Below are positions 12,126 to 23,002 of a stretch of DNA of 64,000 nt, one piece after another. The notes beneath the pieces are model-generated. The model did not search any database. It saw only the letters and a list, made by a program, of their open reading frames with translations, and was not told where the DNA came from. The first letter of the stretch is position 1; each line of letters starts with the position of its first letter. The translations under genes were made by a program, and so were the position numbers. This DNA is from Sebastes aleutianus. Lineage: Eukaryota; Chordata; Actinopteri; Perciformes; Sebastidae. The stretch spans positions 21,439,380 to 21,503,379 of the forward strand of contig CAKAKS010000031.1 of NCBI GenBank assembly GCA_916700875.1. The letters run 5' to 3'.

Positions 12126-14356
12126 ATGAACGCAGCTCGGATTCATGACAAACAGAAGCTGAAGTCCTTCTGGGAGCAGAGGATTGTTCAGCACAGCGAG
12201 CAGATGGACGGGGAGGAGGATCGCAGGAGGAGCAGCGCTCTGGCACGGTCAGCAGCAAAAGTTATGTGTCATTTGAAATGCTTGAATCTGTAGTCCTGGG
12301 CGGTGGCTGTTACAAGTGGCCGGCGCCGAGTCTCATTGGTTACAATTCCAGATAAAGTTAGGAAAGAAAATTTAGTTTTTAAACATCTAGTACCCAATTT
12401 TACACTTAGTCACATCAGGCCGTATGGGTGGATTGGAGAGCTATCAGATAGAAGGATAAGTGAAAATACATCTGACAAGCATTTAAGACAGACTGAAAAC
12501 TGGAGTGGTTTAAGATTAATCTCTCTACTCTACATACTAACATCATCGTTGCTCCTCTCAAGTGTAACTACGCCAGTCTCAAATGGTTTGTGATGAGCTG
12601 TTATCCTCCCCATTAAAGCGACAGGAAAAGACCACTCCATTTCGACATATCTGTGGGAGCTCGTGAAGATGATAAAACTTGTATCTTGATAAATATGTAC
12701 ATAGCTGTAGTGTCATTATAATTTATATTTCCTTTTAGGCTGCCAATCGATTGAAATATTTAATCGTGATTAATCGCATGATTGTCCATAGTTGATCGAG
12801 ATTAATTGCAAATTAATCACACTTTTTTTTAATCTGTTCAAAATGTACCTTAAAGGGAGATTTTTCAAGTATTTAATACTCTTATCAACATGGGAGTCGG
12901 CAAATATGCTTGCTTTATTCAAATGTATGTATATATTTATTATTGGATATAAATTAACAACACAAAACAATGACAAATATTGTCCAGAAACCCTCACAGG
13001 TACTGCATTTAGCATAAAAAATATGCTCAAATCATAACATGGCAGCGTGCTGACTTGACTCTGACTTGCCCCAAACTGCATGTGATTATCATAAAGTGTC
13101 TGTAAAGGGGAGACTCGTGGGTACCCATAAAACCCATTTTCAGGTCAAGGGATCCCTTTGAAAATGACCATGTTGCCAGTTTTTCCTCGCCAAAATGTTG
13201 CACAAGTTCGGAACATTATTTAACCTCCTTCCCGACAAGCTAATATGAAATGGTTGGTACCAATGGATTCCTTAGGTGTTCTAGTTTCATATGATGCCAG
13301 TGTCTTCTATATAAACTGATCTAACCTGCTACAACCTCTGAAAGATCGATTGCGTTAATGTGTTAAAGAAATTTGCGGGGTTAAAACAAATTTGCGTTAA
13401 TGCTTTATTATCGTGTTAACTTTGACAGCCCTAATTTCCTCACACAAAAAGTGAGTACATTTCTAATTACAGTTGGACTTTAAGGCTAGGGATAGATGGC
13501 GGTCATGGCTAAAAGAAACCAACGCTGACTGTTGATTGAGTGTTGATTGGGCAGAGTAAACAAAAGGCTGTCGGTCAGTCTCTGGTGTCAAAGCCAGACG
13601 CTTTATCCGCCCAACCCATCCACCCCGAGTGTTTACTGTAAAGATAAACAAGTTACACAATCTAATCTGGCAACTTCACCCACATGTCAAACAATGAGAG
13701 ATATGAGATCAAACGATTTGTTAATGATGAACTTTTTATGTTCAGGGGATTACAGCCGCACGAGCGGCTCATGTTTCTCCAGTCTGTCTGACAGTATCAT
13801 ATTCTGTATCATGTTGTTCCAGCGCTCTTCATTGAAGCTGTGTGATGTTAACACGGAGTGAAATATTCAAACCCAAACCTCTGTGACTGAACAGCTTGAT
13901 CAAATGGAAATATTTGTCTCTGGTGCATCAAACATTCCCCTCCGAAATTCAGCCTGACATATTTAGTATATTTGCGATCTCTGTGGGAAGCTCTGTGGGT
14001 TTGAATAAAGTTTGGACATGAGTTTATGAAGATGGATGAACAGCAGATTCAGAGAGGAAAACAAAAGAGAATTAAAAATACCGTTTATTACTGGCCCATG
14101 TCCTTGTCTCTCCATCATAACTTGATTAGTTTGGAAAATGCCTCGGTTATGTTTACAGCTCTTCTGTCTGTCATCACATAGTAGCCTGGGAATGTTGATT
14201 AGCGGCAGCTCGACTATACCCGTGAATCCTGGAGATCAGTGTTAATATCTGAGGACAGACTGCAGATTAACTAACACATGACGGAGCGTGCTGACAGATG
14301 AACGCTCGCTAACAGACACAACAATATTAATCCTGTCAGAGCAAACACAGCCTCTT

Positions 14357-14387
<31 letters not shown>

Positions 14388-15443
14388 AACGCACTGTTCC
14401 CATTTTTCTGTAACACAATTAGCCGTGACAGCAATGACTGCAGATCAAGTTTCGCTGGATGTCTGCACGATTAATTTAAGCCCAGGAGTTATGGTGTCAG
14501 GGTAAATACTGGCCTCTGATGTTCTGACAAAACCCCTGGTTATCTCAGCCTCCCAAATACTGAATTCAGCCTGCACGAAGCAAAATATAACTTTAATCTA
14601 CCTTAAAGTAGGCTAATTAAAAAACAAAAATGCAATAAATATGTATATGATAGTCGGAGTATAAGAAGTTTTGGTTACATATAAACACTGTTTTTGCTCT
14701 AAACCTCACTTTACTGTCTTTCAGAGGCTGTAGCAGGCTCATCTTTAGAGCTAGAGTGAAGGGACACATATCATATCAAACTAGAAAACCTAAGGAATCC
14801 TTTGGTAACAACCATGCCATGCTATGTTGTCGGGAAGGAGGCTAAATAACACTACAAAGTTAGGCTAAATTTTGGCGAGGAAAAACTGGCAAGGCCATTT
14901 TCAAAGGGGTCCCGTTGACCTCTGACTTCAAGATATGTGAACCCACGAGTCTCCCCTTTACAGACATGCCCACTTTATGATAATCACATGCAGTTTGGGG
15001 CAAAAACCATGCAGTTTTTTTTAATGCAGTATACGTAAATGTGTTATTTTCGCCTATTCTAAAATGGTGTGTTTGAATATATACTGGAAAAAGAAAGTTC
15101 GGAAACTTGTGTTTGGTGGATTATTTCTCTGTTGTAACAATGCTAATTGGCATTATATTTTACATCGTTGGAAAGCCTGTTTATGTACCTTCACAATGAT
15201 GTCCAACTTGTAAGGATCATGCATTTGTGGGATGAGCAGCACAGCTGATTATGTGGGTAGCGCCCAAGAAAAATGTGCCAAAATGCTCTGCCAGCATATG
15301 CCTTCAAACTCATGGATCTAGTTGTCAAACTGGAGTTCCTGGATCATATTCCATCATCTCACTGGTACCTGAAGGAACACAACCGCACCAATGCTGGCCC
15401 CAATGAGGGTTGTTTTCAGTCTGAACACCCGCTTATTCCTTTT

Positions 15444-15501
<58 letters not shown>

Positions 15502-15645
15502 CATCTCCATCTTCTCTCCAGGCTGAGGGAGCAGTGGTTTGTCAGGTTGGCTCAGAGGAATCAGCAGCAGAAGAGTTTCTTCGAGGAAAGAATCAGACGA
15601 GCTCAGAAAGCTCAGCAGAGCCTCGGGAAGCTCGATTCTCCCTGA
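12126..15645 (+). CDS. fam240a: FAM240-family small protein, two coding exons, complete
   Basis: Coding exons are 12126-12247 and 15522-15645; the junction is ..GCACG|GTCAGC to TCTCCAG|GCTGAG, phase 2. The spliced product is 81 residues, the usual length for FAM240 proteins. The family signature is visible: LKSFWEQRI near residues 12-20, then RRRSSALARLREQWFVRL near 34-51, followed by a charged, probably helical tail ending in LDSP. There is no signal peptide or membrane segment. The ATG at 12126 is preferred because it opens the conserved block, and acceptor-like AGs at about 12090 and 12122 suggest an untranslated leader exon. FAM240 proteins have no established biochemical function. The gene follows tdgf1 on the same strand. 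The symbol with suffix a rests on my recollection that human FAM240A and TDGF1 both map to 3p21, so paralogue assignment is tentative. Confidence 0.85.
12727..13441 (+). mobile_element. hAT-like MITE, near full length, in the FAM240 intron
   Basis: Termini are TAGGCTGCCAATCG and CTTTGACAGCCCTA. The interior carries the family core: CTTATCAACATGGGAGT, CTCACAGGTACTGCATTTAG, GGGGAGACTCGTGGGTACCC. Flanking octamers ATTTCCTT and ATTTCCTC differ at one base, consistent with an 8-bp hAT target duplication. It has no transposase. Confidence 0.85.
14400..14570. promoter_or_regulatory. Candidate conserved non-coding element (FAM240 intron)
   Basis: This is a repeat-free block with homeodomain-like TAAT/ATTA cores (ACACAATTAGCCGTGAC, CACGATTAATTTAAGC) and balanced composition, next to repeat-dense DNA. 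The call rests on sequence texture only; conservation was not tested. Confidence 0.2.
14735..15075 (-). mobile_element. Partial hAT-like MITE, reverse orientation, in the FAM240 intron
   Basis: The reverse complement of the family core is recognisable (GGTCCCGTTGACCTCTGAC, CCCACGAGTCTCCCCTTTAC). It is followed by a variant tail, TTATTTTCGCCTATTCTAAA, that is shared with the fragment at 52930-53150. The left TIR is missing. Confidence 0.75.
15449..15497 (+). repeat. (CT)n microsatellite acting as polypyrimidine tract of the FAM240 acceptor
   Basis: About 24 CT units end 24 bp before the acceptor AG at 15520-15521, so the microsatellite lies where the splicing polypyrimidine tract should be. 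Length variation here could affect exon 2 recognition. Confidence 0.9.
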
Positions 15646-15860
15646 AACCAGCAGATTGGAGCTGGAGAAGATCACAACAACTTGTCAACCAATCAGATCG
15701 CAGGTGAAGAGCAGCTGTCAGGTGGCATTTGAGCATTTATAATATTGAAATTTATAATATTACACATTAACATAAACTAGATATTTTGAAGCTGAAAGAG
15801 AGAAACACAAGCAATTACTTTATTCACTATGAAATAAATCCACTAAAAAAGTCAAACAAT
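15646..15860 (+). other. Probable FAM240 3' UTR
   Basis: This sequence follows the TGA at 15643-15645. A canonical AATAAA is at about 15833-15838, so the transcript probably ends near 15850-15860. Confidence 0.5.
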
Positions 15861-16611
15861 TATACAAAACATTTGTCACAAAAAAGCAAGTATATGAAAA
15901 AAAACAAATGTCCTTTTTTTTGTTAGAAATTGAATATGTAAAAATGTATTATCTTCTGTTGCACTTTGTTCCTGCCTGATGCCGTTGTTTTGTCATTACC
16001 CGGCCCGGGTCAGCATAATTATGAATATTATATTCCATTCCCTAATCTCCTAAATCCTACACACTGGTCATTTAAAGATAGGGTCGGTAATGCTGAGAAA
16101 CTAGCAAGAATACACTAGATTATTACAATTTTTCAACCGAAAAATCGAGCCCAGTGTTGCCATCTCTTTTCCAATTAAAGTAGCTAGCAGCACTCGCTCC
16201 AGAAGTCCCTAAATCTAGCGAGAAAGTTGCCAAGTCAGCGACACTGAGAGTCCGTCCGTTCAGGCCTCTCTCCATAGCCACTCCCCCTAAATTATCATTA
16301 AGAACATAAACATATCATAACAAAGGTAAATAACGAACACGGCTATTGTTAGTACTCACAGCTGTCAAGCTTGGAGCTTGCGGAAGTCTCCGCAATGACA
16401 GGCAGGCCGTCCAATCATTTCATTCAACAGGCTTATTACAGTCCTGCGACAGCCACAAATAACAGACTTTTTTCTTCTTCTTTTTTTGTCAGAGCATCTG
16501 ATTTATTGATTGCTGTTGGGATGTAATGAGAATTTCATTTTTATGTAGATGAATATTTTTTTTTTTTAAATAACACACAAAGGTTTTAGAAAGTGGCCGA
16601 ATAAAAGTATG
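15861..16611. other. Intergenic, no gene
   Basis: Unique to mildly repetitive sequence. A segment starting AAAGATAGGGTCGGTAATGC (16074) looks like an interspersed repeat, but its boundaries are not visible. Confidence 0.4.
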
Positions 16612-16804
16612 GCTTTTTACTAAAAAGTGATTGTGATTCATCATTTTAAGAAAAAAAGTGATAAAAAAGTCATAGTATAATATTTTCGAAAAAGTAATAG
16701 TTTGGTATGTCAAAAAAAGGGGAAGAAAAAGTCATATAAAAGTGGTTAAAAAGTCATAGTATAGAATGTCGAATAAAGTTGTAAAAAGTCATTGTATTGT
16801 ATTT
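16612..16804. repeat. AGTCATAGTATAGTATGTCGAA minisatellite, left part
   Basis: Irregular tandem units built on AAAAAGTCATAGTATA and ATGTCGAAAAAAG. The array resumes at 17138 after an LTR insertion. Confidence 0.75.
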
Positions 16805-17137
16805 TGTGACGACCCCTCCTCTCCACTACGTGTCCCAATATCCTTTGCTGGTTCTATGTTTTGCAGGGCAGAGGGTCGACAGGCTGATGAGCCACACCTA
16901 GGTGTGGTGGTGATATTAAAGCTCTCTACCACAGATGTTTCTTTTTTCCTTGGCTCGCACAGCTGTTTTGGTTTTGTTTGCTGCAGACATTTTCACACGC
17001 CCACACATGCCAACATTACTGATTACTGACTTTCAATGTTTGTTTAGTTATTTATTGTTTGTTAAATAAATGCCTTTTACTATTTTAAAACTCGCTTGGT
17101 CTCCCATTTTTTTGCAGCCTTGAGCCGGGTTGTAACA
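16805..17137 (+). mobile_element. Solo LTR (333 bp, probably Gypsy type)
   Basis: The element begins TGTGACGACCC and ends GGGTTGTAACA, a TG...CA element with imperfect 11-bp inverted ends. It contains AAATAAATGCC (poly(A) signal near 17066) on the + strand. Flanking tetramers ATTT and ATGT differ at one base, compatible with a short target duplication. It interrupts a minisatellite whose units continue on both sides. No internal retroviral sequence is present, so it is a solo LTR left by recombination. Confidence 0.75.
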
Positions 17138-17520
17138 ATGTCGAAGAAAGTGATATTATTGTATGTAGAAAAAGGATAAAAAGTCATAGTATTGTATGTC
17201 GTAAAAAGTGATATTATAGTATGTCAAAAAAAGTGATATTATAGTATGTTGAAAAAAGTCATAGTATAGTATGTCGAAAAATTTCATGAACAAAAAAAGT
17301 CGTAGAATAGTATGTCGACAAATGTCATGAAAAAAAAGTCACAGTATAGTATGCTGAAAAATTTGATGAAAAAAGTCATAGTTTAGCATGTCAAAAATTT
17401 GATGAAAAAAAGTCATAGTATGGCGAAAAATTTCATGCAAAAAAAGTTATAGTATAGTATGTTGAAAAATGTTATGAAAAAAATGTTATGTGAAAAAATT
17501 TCATGAAAAAACATTAAGTT
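17138..17520. repeat. AGTCATAGTATAGTATGTCGAA minisatellite, right part
   Basis: About ten degenerate units of AAAAAGTCATAGTATAGTATGTCG, several alternating with an ATTTCATGAAAAA spacer to give a higher-order unit of about 45-50 bp. A TTA/ATA-rich tract follows at 17518-17570. Confidence 0.85.
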
Positions 17521-17567
17521 ATTATTATTATTATTAATAATTAATAATAATATAATATATTATTAAT

Positions 17568-18216
17568 ATTAAGTGCATAAGACTTATTAAACACATCAGT
17601 AAACAATTATCTGAAACATTCACACTGTGCAGGAGCCCTGAGAGAAACCATACTATTGTCAGGCACGTTAGACCCAAAATGGCGTCACTGCGCGACCACT
17701 TCACCAGGACGGACTTAACTTATTTTGGTCTTTTATGTAAATTAAAATCATCACAAACACTGTAAACATTTAGCGAACCATCTCATTAATAAAGCCCGAC
17801 CTTATAACGTCGATAGTAGTGGTTTATTTACAGTTTACCGACCTGTATGAAGCAAGTAGAACAGAGGAAACACAGTGCGTCTAGTTTCCTTACTTCCTGC
17901 TTCTGAGGAAACACCGGAAGTGGGCGCTCTCTCACTGACACACCGGAGCAACTGAAGTGAACAGGAACGTTCCGCCTCACTACTTCTTCTCCAAAAAACG
18001 TTTAATCACTCCATTAATGCAAGGAAAATACATAAAATGTACAAAAATAAATGCACAAAATGACCCAAAACTATCAGTCCCATTATTGCTCTCAATTTTA
18101 TCATTTAAATGTGTGTCACACTGTCTAAGGTATACGCCACATTTCCAAATTGGCAGCAGCGTTTCAGTCATTTTGATCAAAGTCCACTGGTGCATGTATT
18201 AAATGTTAGTACAACA
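17568..18216 (-). repeat. Right arm of the inverted repeat flanking FAM240
   Basis: This is the reverse complement of 8750-9395. Shared landmarks include GACCCAAAATGGCGTCACTG, TTATAACGTCGATAGTAGTG and GAACGTTCCGCCTCACTAC. On the + strand, 17679-17765 is an intact 28-codon ORF starting MASLRDHFTRTDL; it differs from the left-arm copy at one residue. The ORF sits downstream of CAAAATGGCG and a TGCGCG motif, as in a housekeeping-type promoter. No transposon termini or known product were recognised. Confidence 0.85.
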
Positions 18217-18492
18217 CAATACAGTATATTAGTCTTCTAACTGACAAAATGGATTAATTATGGAATGAGGACAAATTGATTATGTGTAGTCTGCAAAAAA
18301 GATGCTGCAGTTCTTCTTTTGACCACCAGATAACAGCAGCACACAGTAAAACATCCAGCCAGCAACTGGAACAACATGGGAACATTTCTTCTTCTTCTTA
18401 TTATTACATGGTCAAGGGTATATGGACAAGATTTTCCACATACTATAGTGTACTTTTGGTTAGTTTTTCATGGTTTGTGCTGAGCTCCTTAA

Positions 18493-18840
18493 TGCTACAG
18501 CAAACATTGATATTTTAGGCACTAGTGTGCCTGACTATGTGGCAACTGTTTGATCAGGACACTTTCCTGTTTCAACATGACAATGCTCCCATGCACAAAA
18601 TCAGGCCCATAAAGAAATGATTTCCCCAGTTTGGTGTGGAAGAACTTGACTGTCCTGCACAGAGCCCTGACATCATCCCCATCCAACACCTTTGGGATGA
18701 ACTGGAACAGTAACTGTGAGACAGACCTTATCACCCAACATCAGTGTTAGACCTCACTAAAGTTCTTGTGGCTGAATGGGAACAAATCCTGCAGCCAGGT
18801 TCAGAGGAGTGGAGAGAGGAGTTATAGCAGCAGATTAATG
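18493..18840 (+). pseudogene. Tc1/mariner transposase remnant (C-terminal part)
   Basis: The conceptual translation reads FLFQHDNAPMHK ... FGVEELDCPAQSPDIIPIQHLW, the standard Tc1 core around the second catalytic D (HDNAP) and the third catalytic position. The catalytic E of the usual PIEHLW motif is Q here. An in-frame TGA interrupts KK*FPQF and a TAA follows DELEQ. The N-terminal DNA-binding domains and the terminal inverted repeats are absent. The copy is dead. Confidence 0.9.
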
Positions 18841-20199
18841 CCCATTAATGTGATTTTTCTTTATCTGTAAATACTTTAAAAGTAGCCTTTCAATTGATAT
18901 TGACATATTTAACTCAGCTATTCATCAGTGCATTGTTAAAGGCCTGGGCAATTATTTTTTTAACATATAAATTAAAGATATAATTCACTTATATAACTGA
19001 ATTTCCGTACACATTTAAAGAATCATTAGTAAACCGATCAGCTGATGGTCTCTGTGACCTCATGCTGCTAACGTCATGTGTGTAGTGTCACTAGCAGGAA
19101 TGATGTCGCTCTCCGTGAGGAACCAGCAGGTTTTAAAGGACTTTGTGAATAGATGAGACCGGACGTGACTCACTAAATATAAACACTGACCTCGACACTG
19201 ATGCAGAGAACAACCTGAGTCACAGCTGCTGCTGCTGGAAAACACAGAGAGTAAAAACAGAGAGAAATGTTCTGTGGTTATAGAAGTAACGATGATGACA
19301 GCGGTGACGGTGGTGATGATGTCACTGTTCCAAGCTGAACAAACTCTTTATCAAACCCTGAACGCTGTGTTGTTCCAGCCTTTATACAACCCTTAAAGCG
19401 GGTATAGCTAATGGATGAATGTATTTTATTCACTAATACCAAAGAACTGTGTGCGGATCCTGACGGCTGAATGTGCAGTCCTCTTTGTCTACCTTTTTTT
19501 TTAAGCTATGTCACAACGCTATGAATTGTAATTCCCTCAGGGCAAAGTTTGTCCCTCAAGGACTTGATGATTTGACAACAGCCCAAAACCCTCACAGACT
19601 TTGCAGGAACACGCCTCAAAACCTGTTACTCTGTGAGTGTGGACATTGGGATTAGGCCAACGTCTCTAAGGGCTGCTGACTTTATATGAGTCAGGAACCT
19701 TCCCCACTTCCTCCAAGTTACAATCATATGAAAGTTGTGTCTGGAAGTCAACAGTGAATGTCCTCCCAGAGTCATCAGGGCGAGAACCAGCAGCGGCGGT
19801 GTGAGTGCTGGTCAGCAGGGGGCAGCGGTGAGCCATCTGTCACATCCAGAGAACTGCTGAGACAGGAGCGGCTGGTTCTTCACCATTATCTGCTGGAATC
19901 TGGATCAGTGCTGAGTTTAAAAGGAAATACTCCCCTCCATGATGGCTCTGTTTGCTCTGTGATTTTCAGGACTGAAGCTCGCAGCGGCTCATTATGGAGC
20001 CTGTTCACACACTAAAGTTCTCACTCAGCAAAGCTCATTTGGTTAAAGTGCTCAGCAGTGACCCCTAAATCCCCCAAATTTCCCCTCCAGCACACTGTTG
20101 GTACTTAGAACTTCAACACGGTTCGCAACTGAGCGACAAAGAATTGACAGTCAGACACTTTCTGGGACCTTTACTCTGTAATTCATCCAGACAATGGCA
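18841..20199. other. Intergenic, no gene recognised
   Basis: Mostly unique sequence without clear repeats. Short open frames (for example 19473-19655 and 19758-20015) lack splice context and known domains. Confidence 0.4.
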
Positions 20200-20530
20200 A
20201 CAGATAACCAACAAATAACCACTCGCTTTGAATGTTATCAGCCAATTGAATGGGTGTTATCAGTAGTTATCAGTCTCATAGATAGGACTTAGAAGGGGCC
20301 TGCTACCTTTACCAGAGTACAAGAAGACGATGCCGACCTCTAGTGGCCGTAGTAATTATGACGGGAGCAAAGGAGGAAGTCATGCGGCGTAATATAAAAA
20401 GCAATAAAGTCCACAAAAGGAGGATGTTGGGGTGGATCGATGGGTCAAATAAACACAGGACTGTTAACCAGGAGTATCAAGAGTGAAACCAAAACTCAAC
20501 ATGTTGACTTATTTTAACTTAAGCAAGTTG
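20200..20530 (+). mobile_element. Fragment of the CCCGTTCTCATCCCA-group repeat
   Basis: GGGTCAAATAAACACAGGAC, CCAGGAG and TGAAACC followed by TGTTGACTTATTTTAAC match the interior of the element at 10690-11262. The upstream part (TGTTATCAGCCAATTGAATG, then GTTATCAGTCTCATAGAT) also matches 24650-24720, next to the 30-bp minisatellite. No TIRs remain. Confidence 0.6.
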
Positions 20531-20636
20531 TTTTGTTTACAACATTAACCACATGCTTAAAATTTCGACAGTTTCACTCTGTGTGTGTACACATTGTGCA
20601 GATAGGGGCAGTTTTGCCCTTCTGAAGCATCAGAAT

Positions 20637-21370
20637 TAGGGATTAAAATATTTAATAGCGATTAATCGTATGATGGTCTATAGTTAATTGCGATGAATTG
20701 CAAATTAATCACATTTTTTATCTGTTCAAAAGGTACCTTAAAGTGAGATTTGTCAAGTATTTAATACTCTTATCAACATGGGAGTGGGCAAATATGCTGC
20801 TTTATGCAGATATATGTATATATTTATTATTAGAAATCAATTAATTACATAAAACAATGACAGATATTGTCCAGAAACCCTCACAGGTACTGCATTTAGC
20901 ATAAAAAATATGCTCAAATCATAACATGGCAAACTGCAGCCCAACAGGCAACAACAGCTGTCAGTGTGTCAGTGTGCTGACTTGACTATGACTTGCCCCA
21001 AACTGCATGTGATTATCATAAAGTGGGCATGTCTGTAAAGGGGAGACTCGTGGGTACCCATAGAACCCATTTTCATTCACATATCTTGAGGTCAGAGGTC
21101 AAGGGACCCCTTTGAAAATGGCCATGTCAGTTTTTCCTCGCCAAAATTTAGCGTAAGTTTGGAGCGTTATTCAACCTCCTTCATGACAAGCTAGTATGAC
21201 ATGGTTGGTACCAATGGATTCCTGAGGTTTTCTAGCTTCATATGATGCCAATATCTTCACTCTAGCCCGGTACCACCTCCGGAAGATCGATTGCATTAAT
21301 GCATTAAAGAAATTAGTGGTGTTAAATCAAATTTGCGTGAACACGTTATTATCTCGTTAACTTTGACATG
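20637..21370 (+). mobile_element. hAT-like MITE, near full length, damaged termini
   Basis: The interior matches the other copies closely (AACATGGGAGTGGGCAAATA, CCCTCACAGGTACTGCATTT, AGGTCAGAGGTCAAGGGACC). The left TIR is cut to TTAGG and the right one ends TTAACTTTGACATGC, so neither terminus is intact. Confidence 0.85.
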
Positions 21371-22089
21371 CATGACTCACCCTAGTTTTTAAGTTAATAA
21401 AATGTACCCAAATTCACAAATATGTAGGATATTACTGCTGCTGTCCCCCGCCGGTTAAAAACAACAACGCATTTGGTCTTTGCAAATGGAAATGGTGCGC
21501 TACGTGTTTATTTGCAAAAGGGAGGGCAAGTGAGATACGATCACAAGTGGTCACTTGAGACGCATTCTAATACCAGGTGTTAACATGGCCTCTTTCAGTC
21601 TCTCCTCAAAGGCATGCACGAGCTGTACGCACAAAGAGTAGCGTGAAGAATGAGAAAATAAAGTTAAAACTGAGATTTGCCAGCCAATCAAAATCAAACC
21701 AGGATTTCCTGTTGGCATGGTATAAGTTATATTAACAGAAAGGATGACAGCGACAAAGCAAACAAACAGCAACAAACTGTCAGGCTGAACAGATGACGGC
21801 AGCAGAACCTGATGGATGTAACAGTCGGCCTGTTTATTTTGGCACAAATGGCAGCTCATACATTCAACTCCTGATAGCGGAGTTATTGATCAGCATCTGC
21901 TGGTCAGAGGATCCTGCCTTTCATCACCTGCTGTCTGACTGAGAGCTGAAACCACATCAACACCTTACCTGCCCTTATCTATGTTAAGGGACTGTCCCTA
22001 AATGTATGTGCAGCATTCACAGATCTCTAAAGTATATTAAAAACTCACAAAACAGGACTTTGTTGAAGACTTTCTTTAAAACTCTGCAG
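21371..22089. other. Intergenic, weak interspersed repeat near 21490-21600
   Basis: GTCACTTGAGACGCATTC followed by TAATACCAGGTGTTAACATG (21550-21590) resembles ATCACTCACAATGCATGTTA ... ATACCTGGTCTG at 35725-35770, so both are probably pieces of one repeat. No gene was found. Confidence 0.35.
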
Positions 22090-22260
22090 CTGTGCTCCCA
22101 ATCAACAGAAAGGACCCTGCAGTCTGTCTGGCAGCTAATTAGCATTTTTCTTTTATCAAGCAGGAAATTAATCTGACGTTCTGTCCAGATATCACATCAT
22201 CACTGACACACTATCACGGGTGGATTTCATTCAGTCCTTTTTAATGAATGCTGCACGCTG
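22090..22260. promoter_or_regulatory. Candidate conserved non-coding element
   Basis: A repeat-free block with clustered ATTA cores: CTGGCAGCTAATTAGCATTT, then CAGGAAATTAATCTGACG and TTTTTAATGAATGCTGC. It resembles vertebrate enhancer-type sequence in texture only. Confidence 0.22.
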
Positions 22261-23002
22261 AAACAGAACAGAGCAGCTGTTCACTTTCTGTTCACACACC
22301 CAATAAAGTCATGAATAAACCTTCAAATTAACTTTCAAAACCCAAAGCTTACTTCCTGATTGCTCGACAGCTGACAGGGCTGTGGGCTGGTATAATTCAT
22401 TAGTAATTAGTGACATATAGTCTATATCGTATATTGGTTTTATGTTCATCATTGTGCATCCTCACACTGCCTTCCTGCGATATGCTGATTTATGAAATCT
22501 GCTTTCGTGAAGGTTCTTTAGAGCTTCAAGGTTGCCAGCATCTTTTCAGGGTTATAGTGAAAAAAAACAAGATCCTTCTGTTTTTGAAATTACACGCTGA
22601 AAAAAATAATTTCCTGCTAAACCACAACATGACACAGATGTTAACCGTCACTCACTGAAAAGCTTGAATAACAGAGAAGAAATTGGTATCCAAATCGTCT
22701 GCATGCCTTTCATACTGGCTGATGCACTCTGTCTTTTAGCTCTGCAGGTCAAGTCAGATGTGGTTCTTTTATTTGTTGTTACATTGCTTCTGTTTGTTTG
22801 TCACATAATCACATACTCCAGTGATGAGCTTCTGTTTGAGGATGTTTTTATTGCACTCCTACCTGTCTAGATGAGGGCCTCACTACGACAAAATATGTAA
22901 AACAAACATCAAGATGTATGGTAATTAAACTGAAGTAAGAGTCTCATTGCTCCATCTATGTCTTAAAGATGCTTAGTAAACACAGGTTTATAATAATAGA
23001 CG

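Noticed and set aside
11500..12258. 252-codon minus-strand ORF rich in Ser/Leu/Phe
   Set aside because: It reads the antisense of the polypurine tract and overlaps the FAM240 exon; composition alone explains it.
16612..17520. CRISPR-like array (regularly spaced repeats)
   Set aside because: Units are degenerate, spacers are not unique, and the host is a vertebrate; it is a minisatellite split by an LTR.
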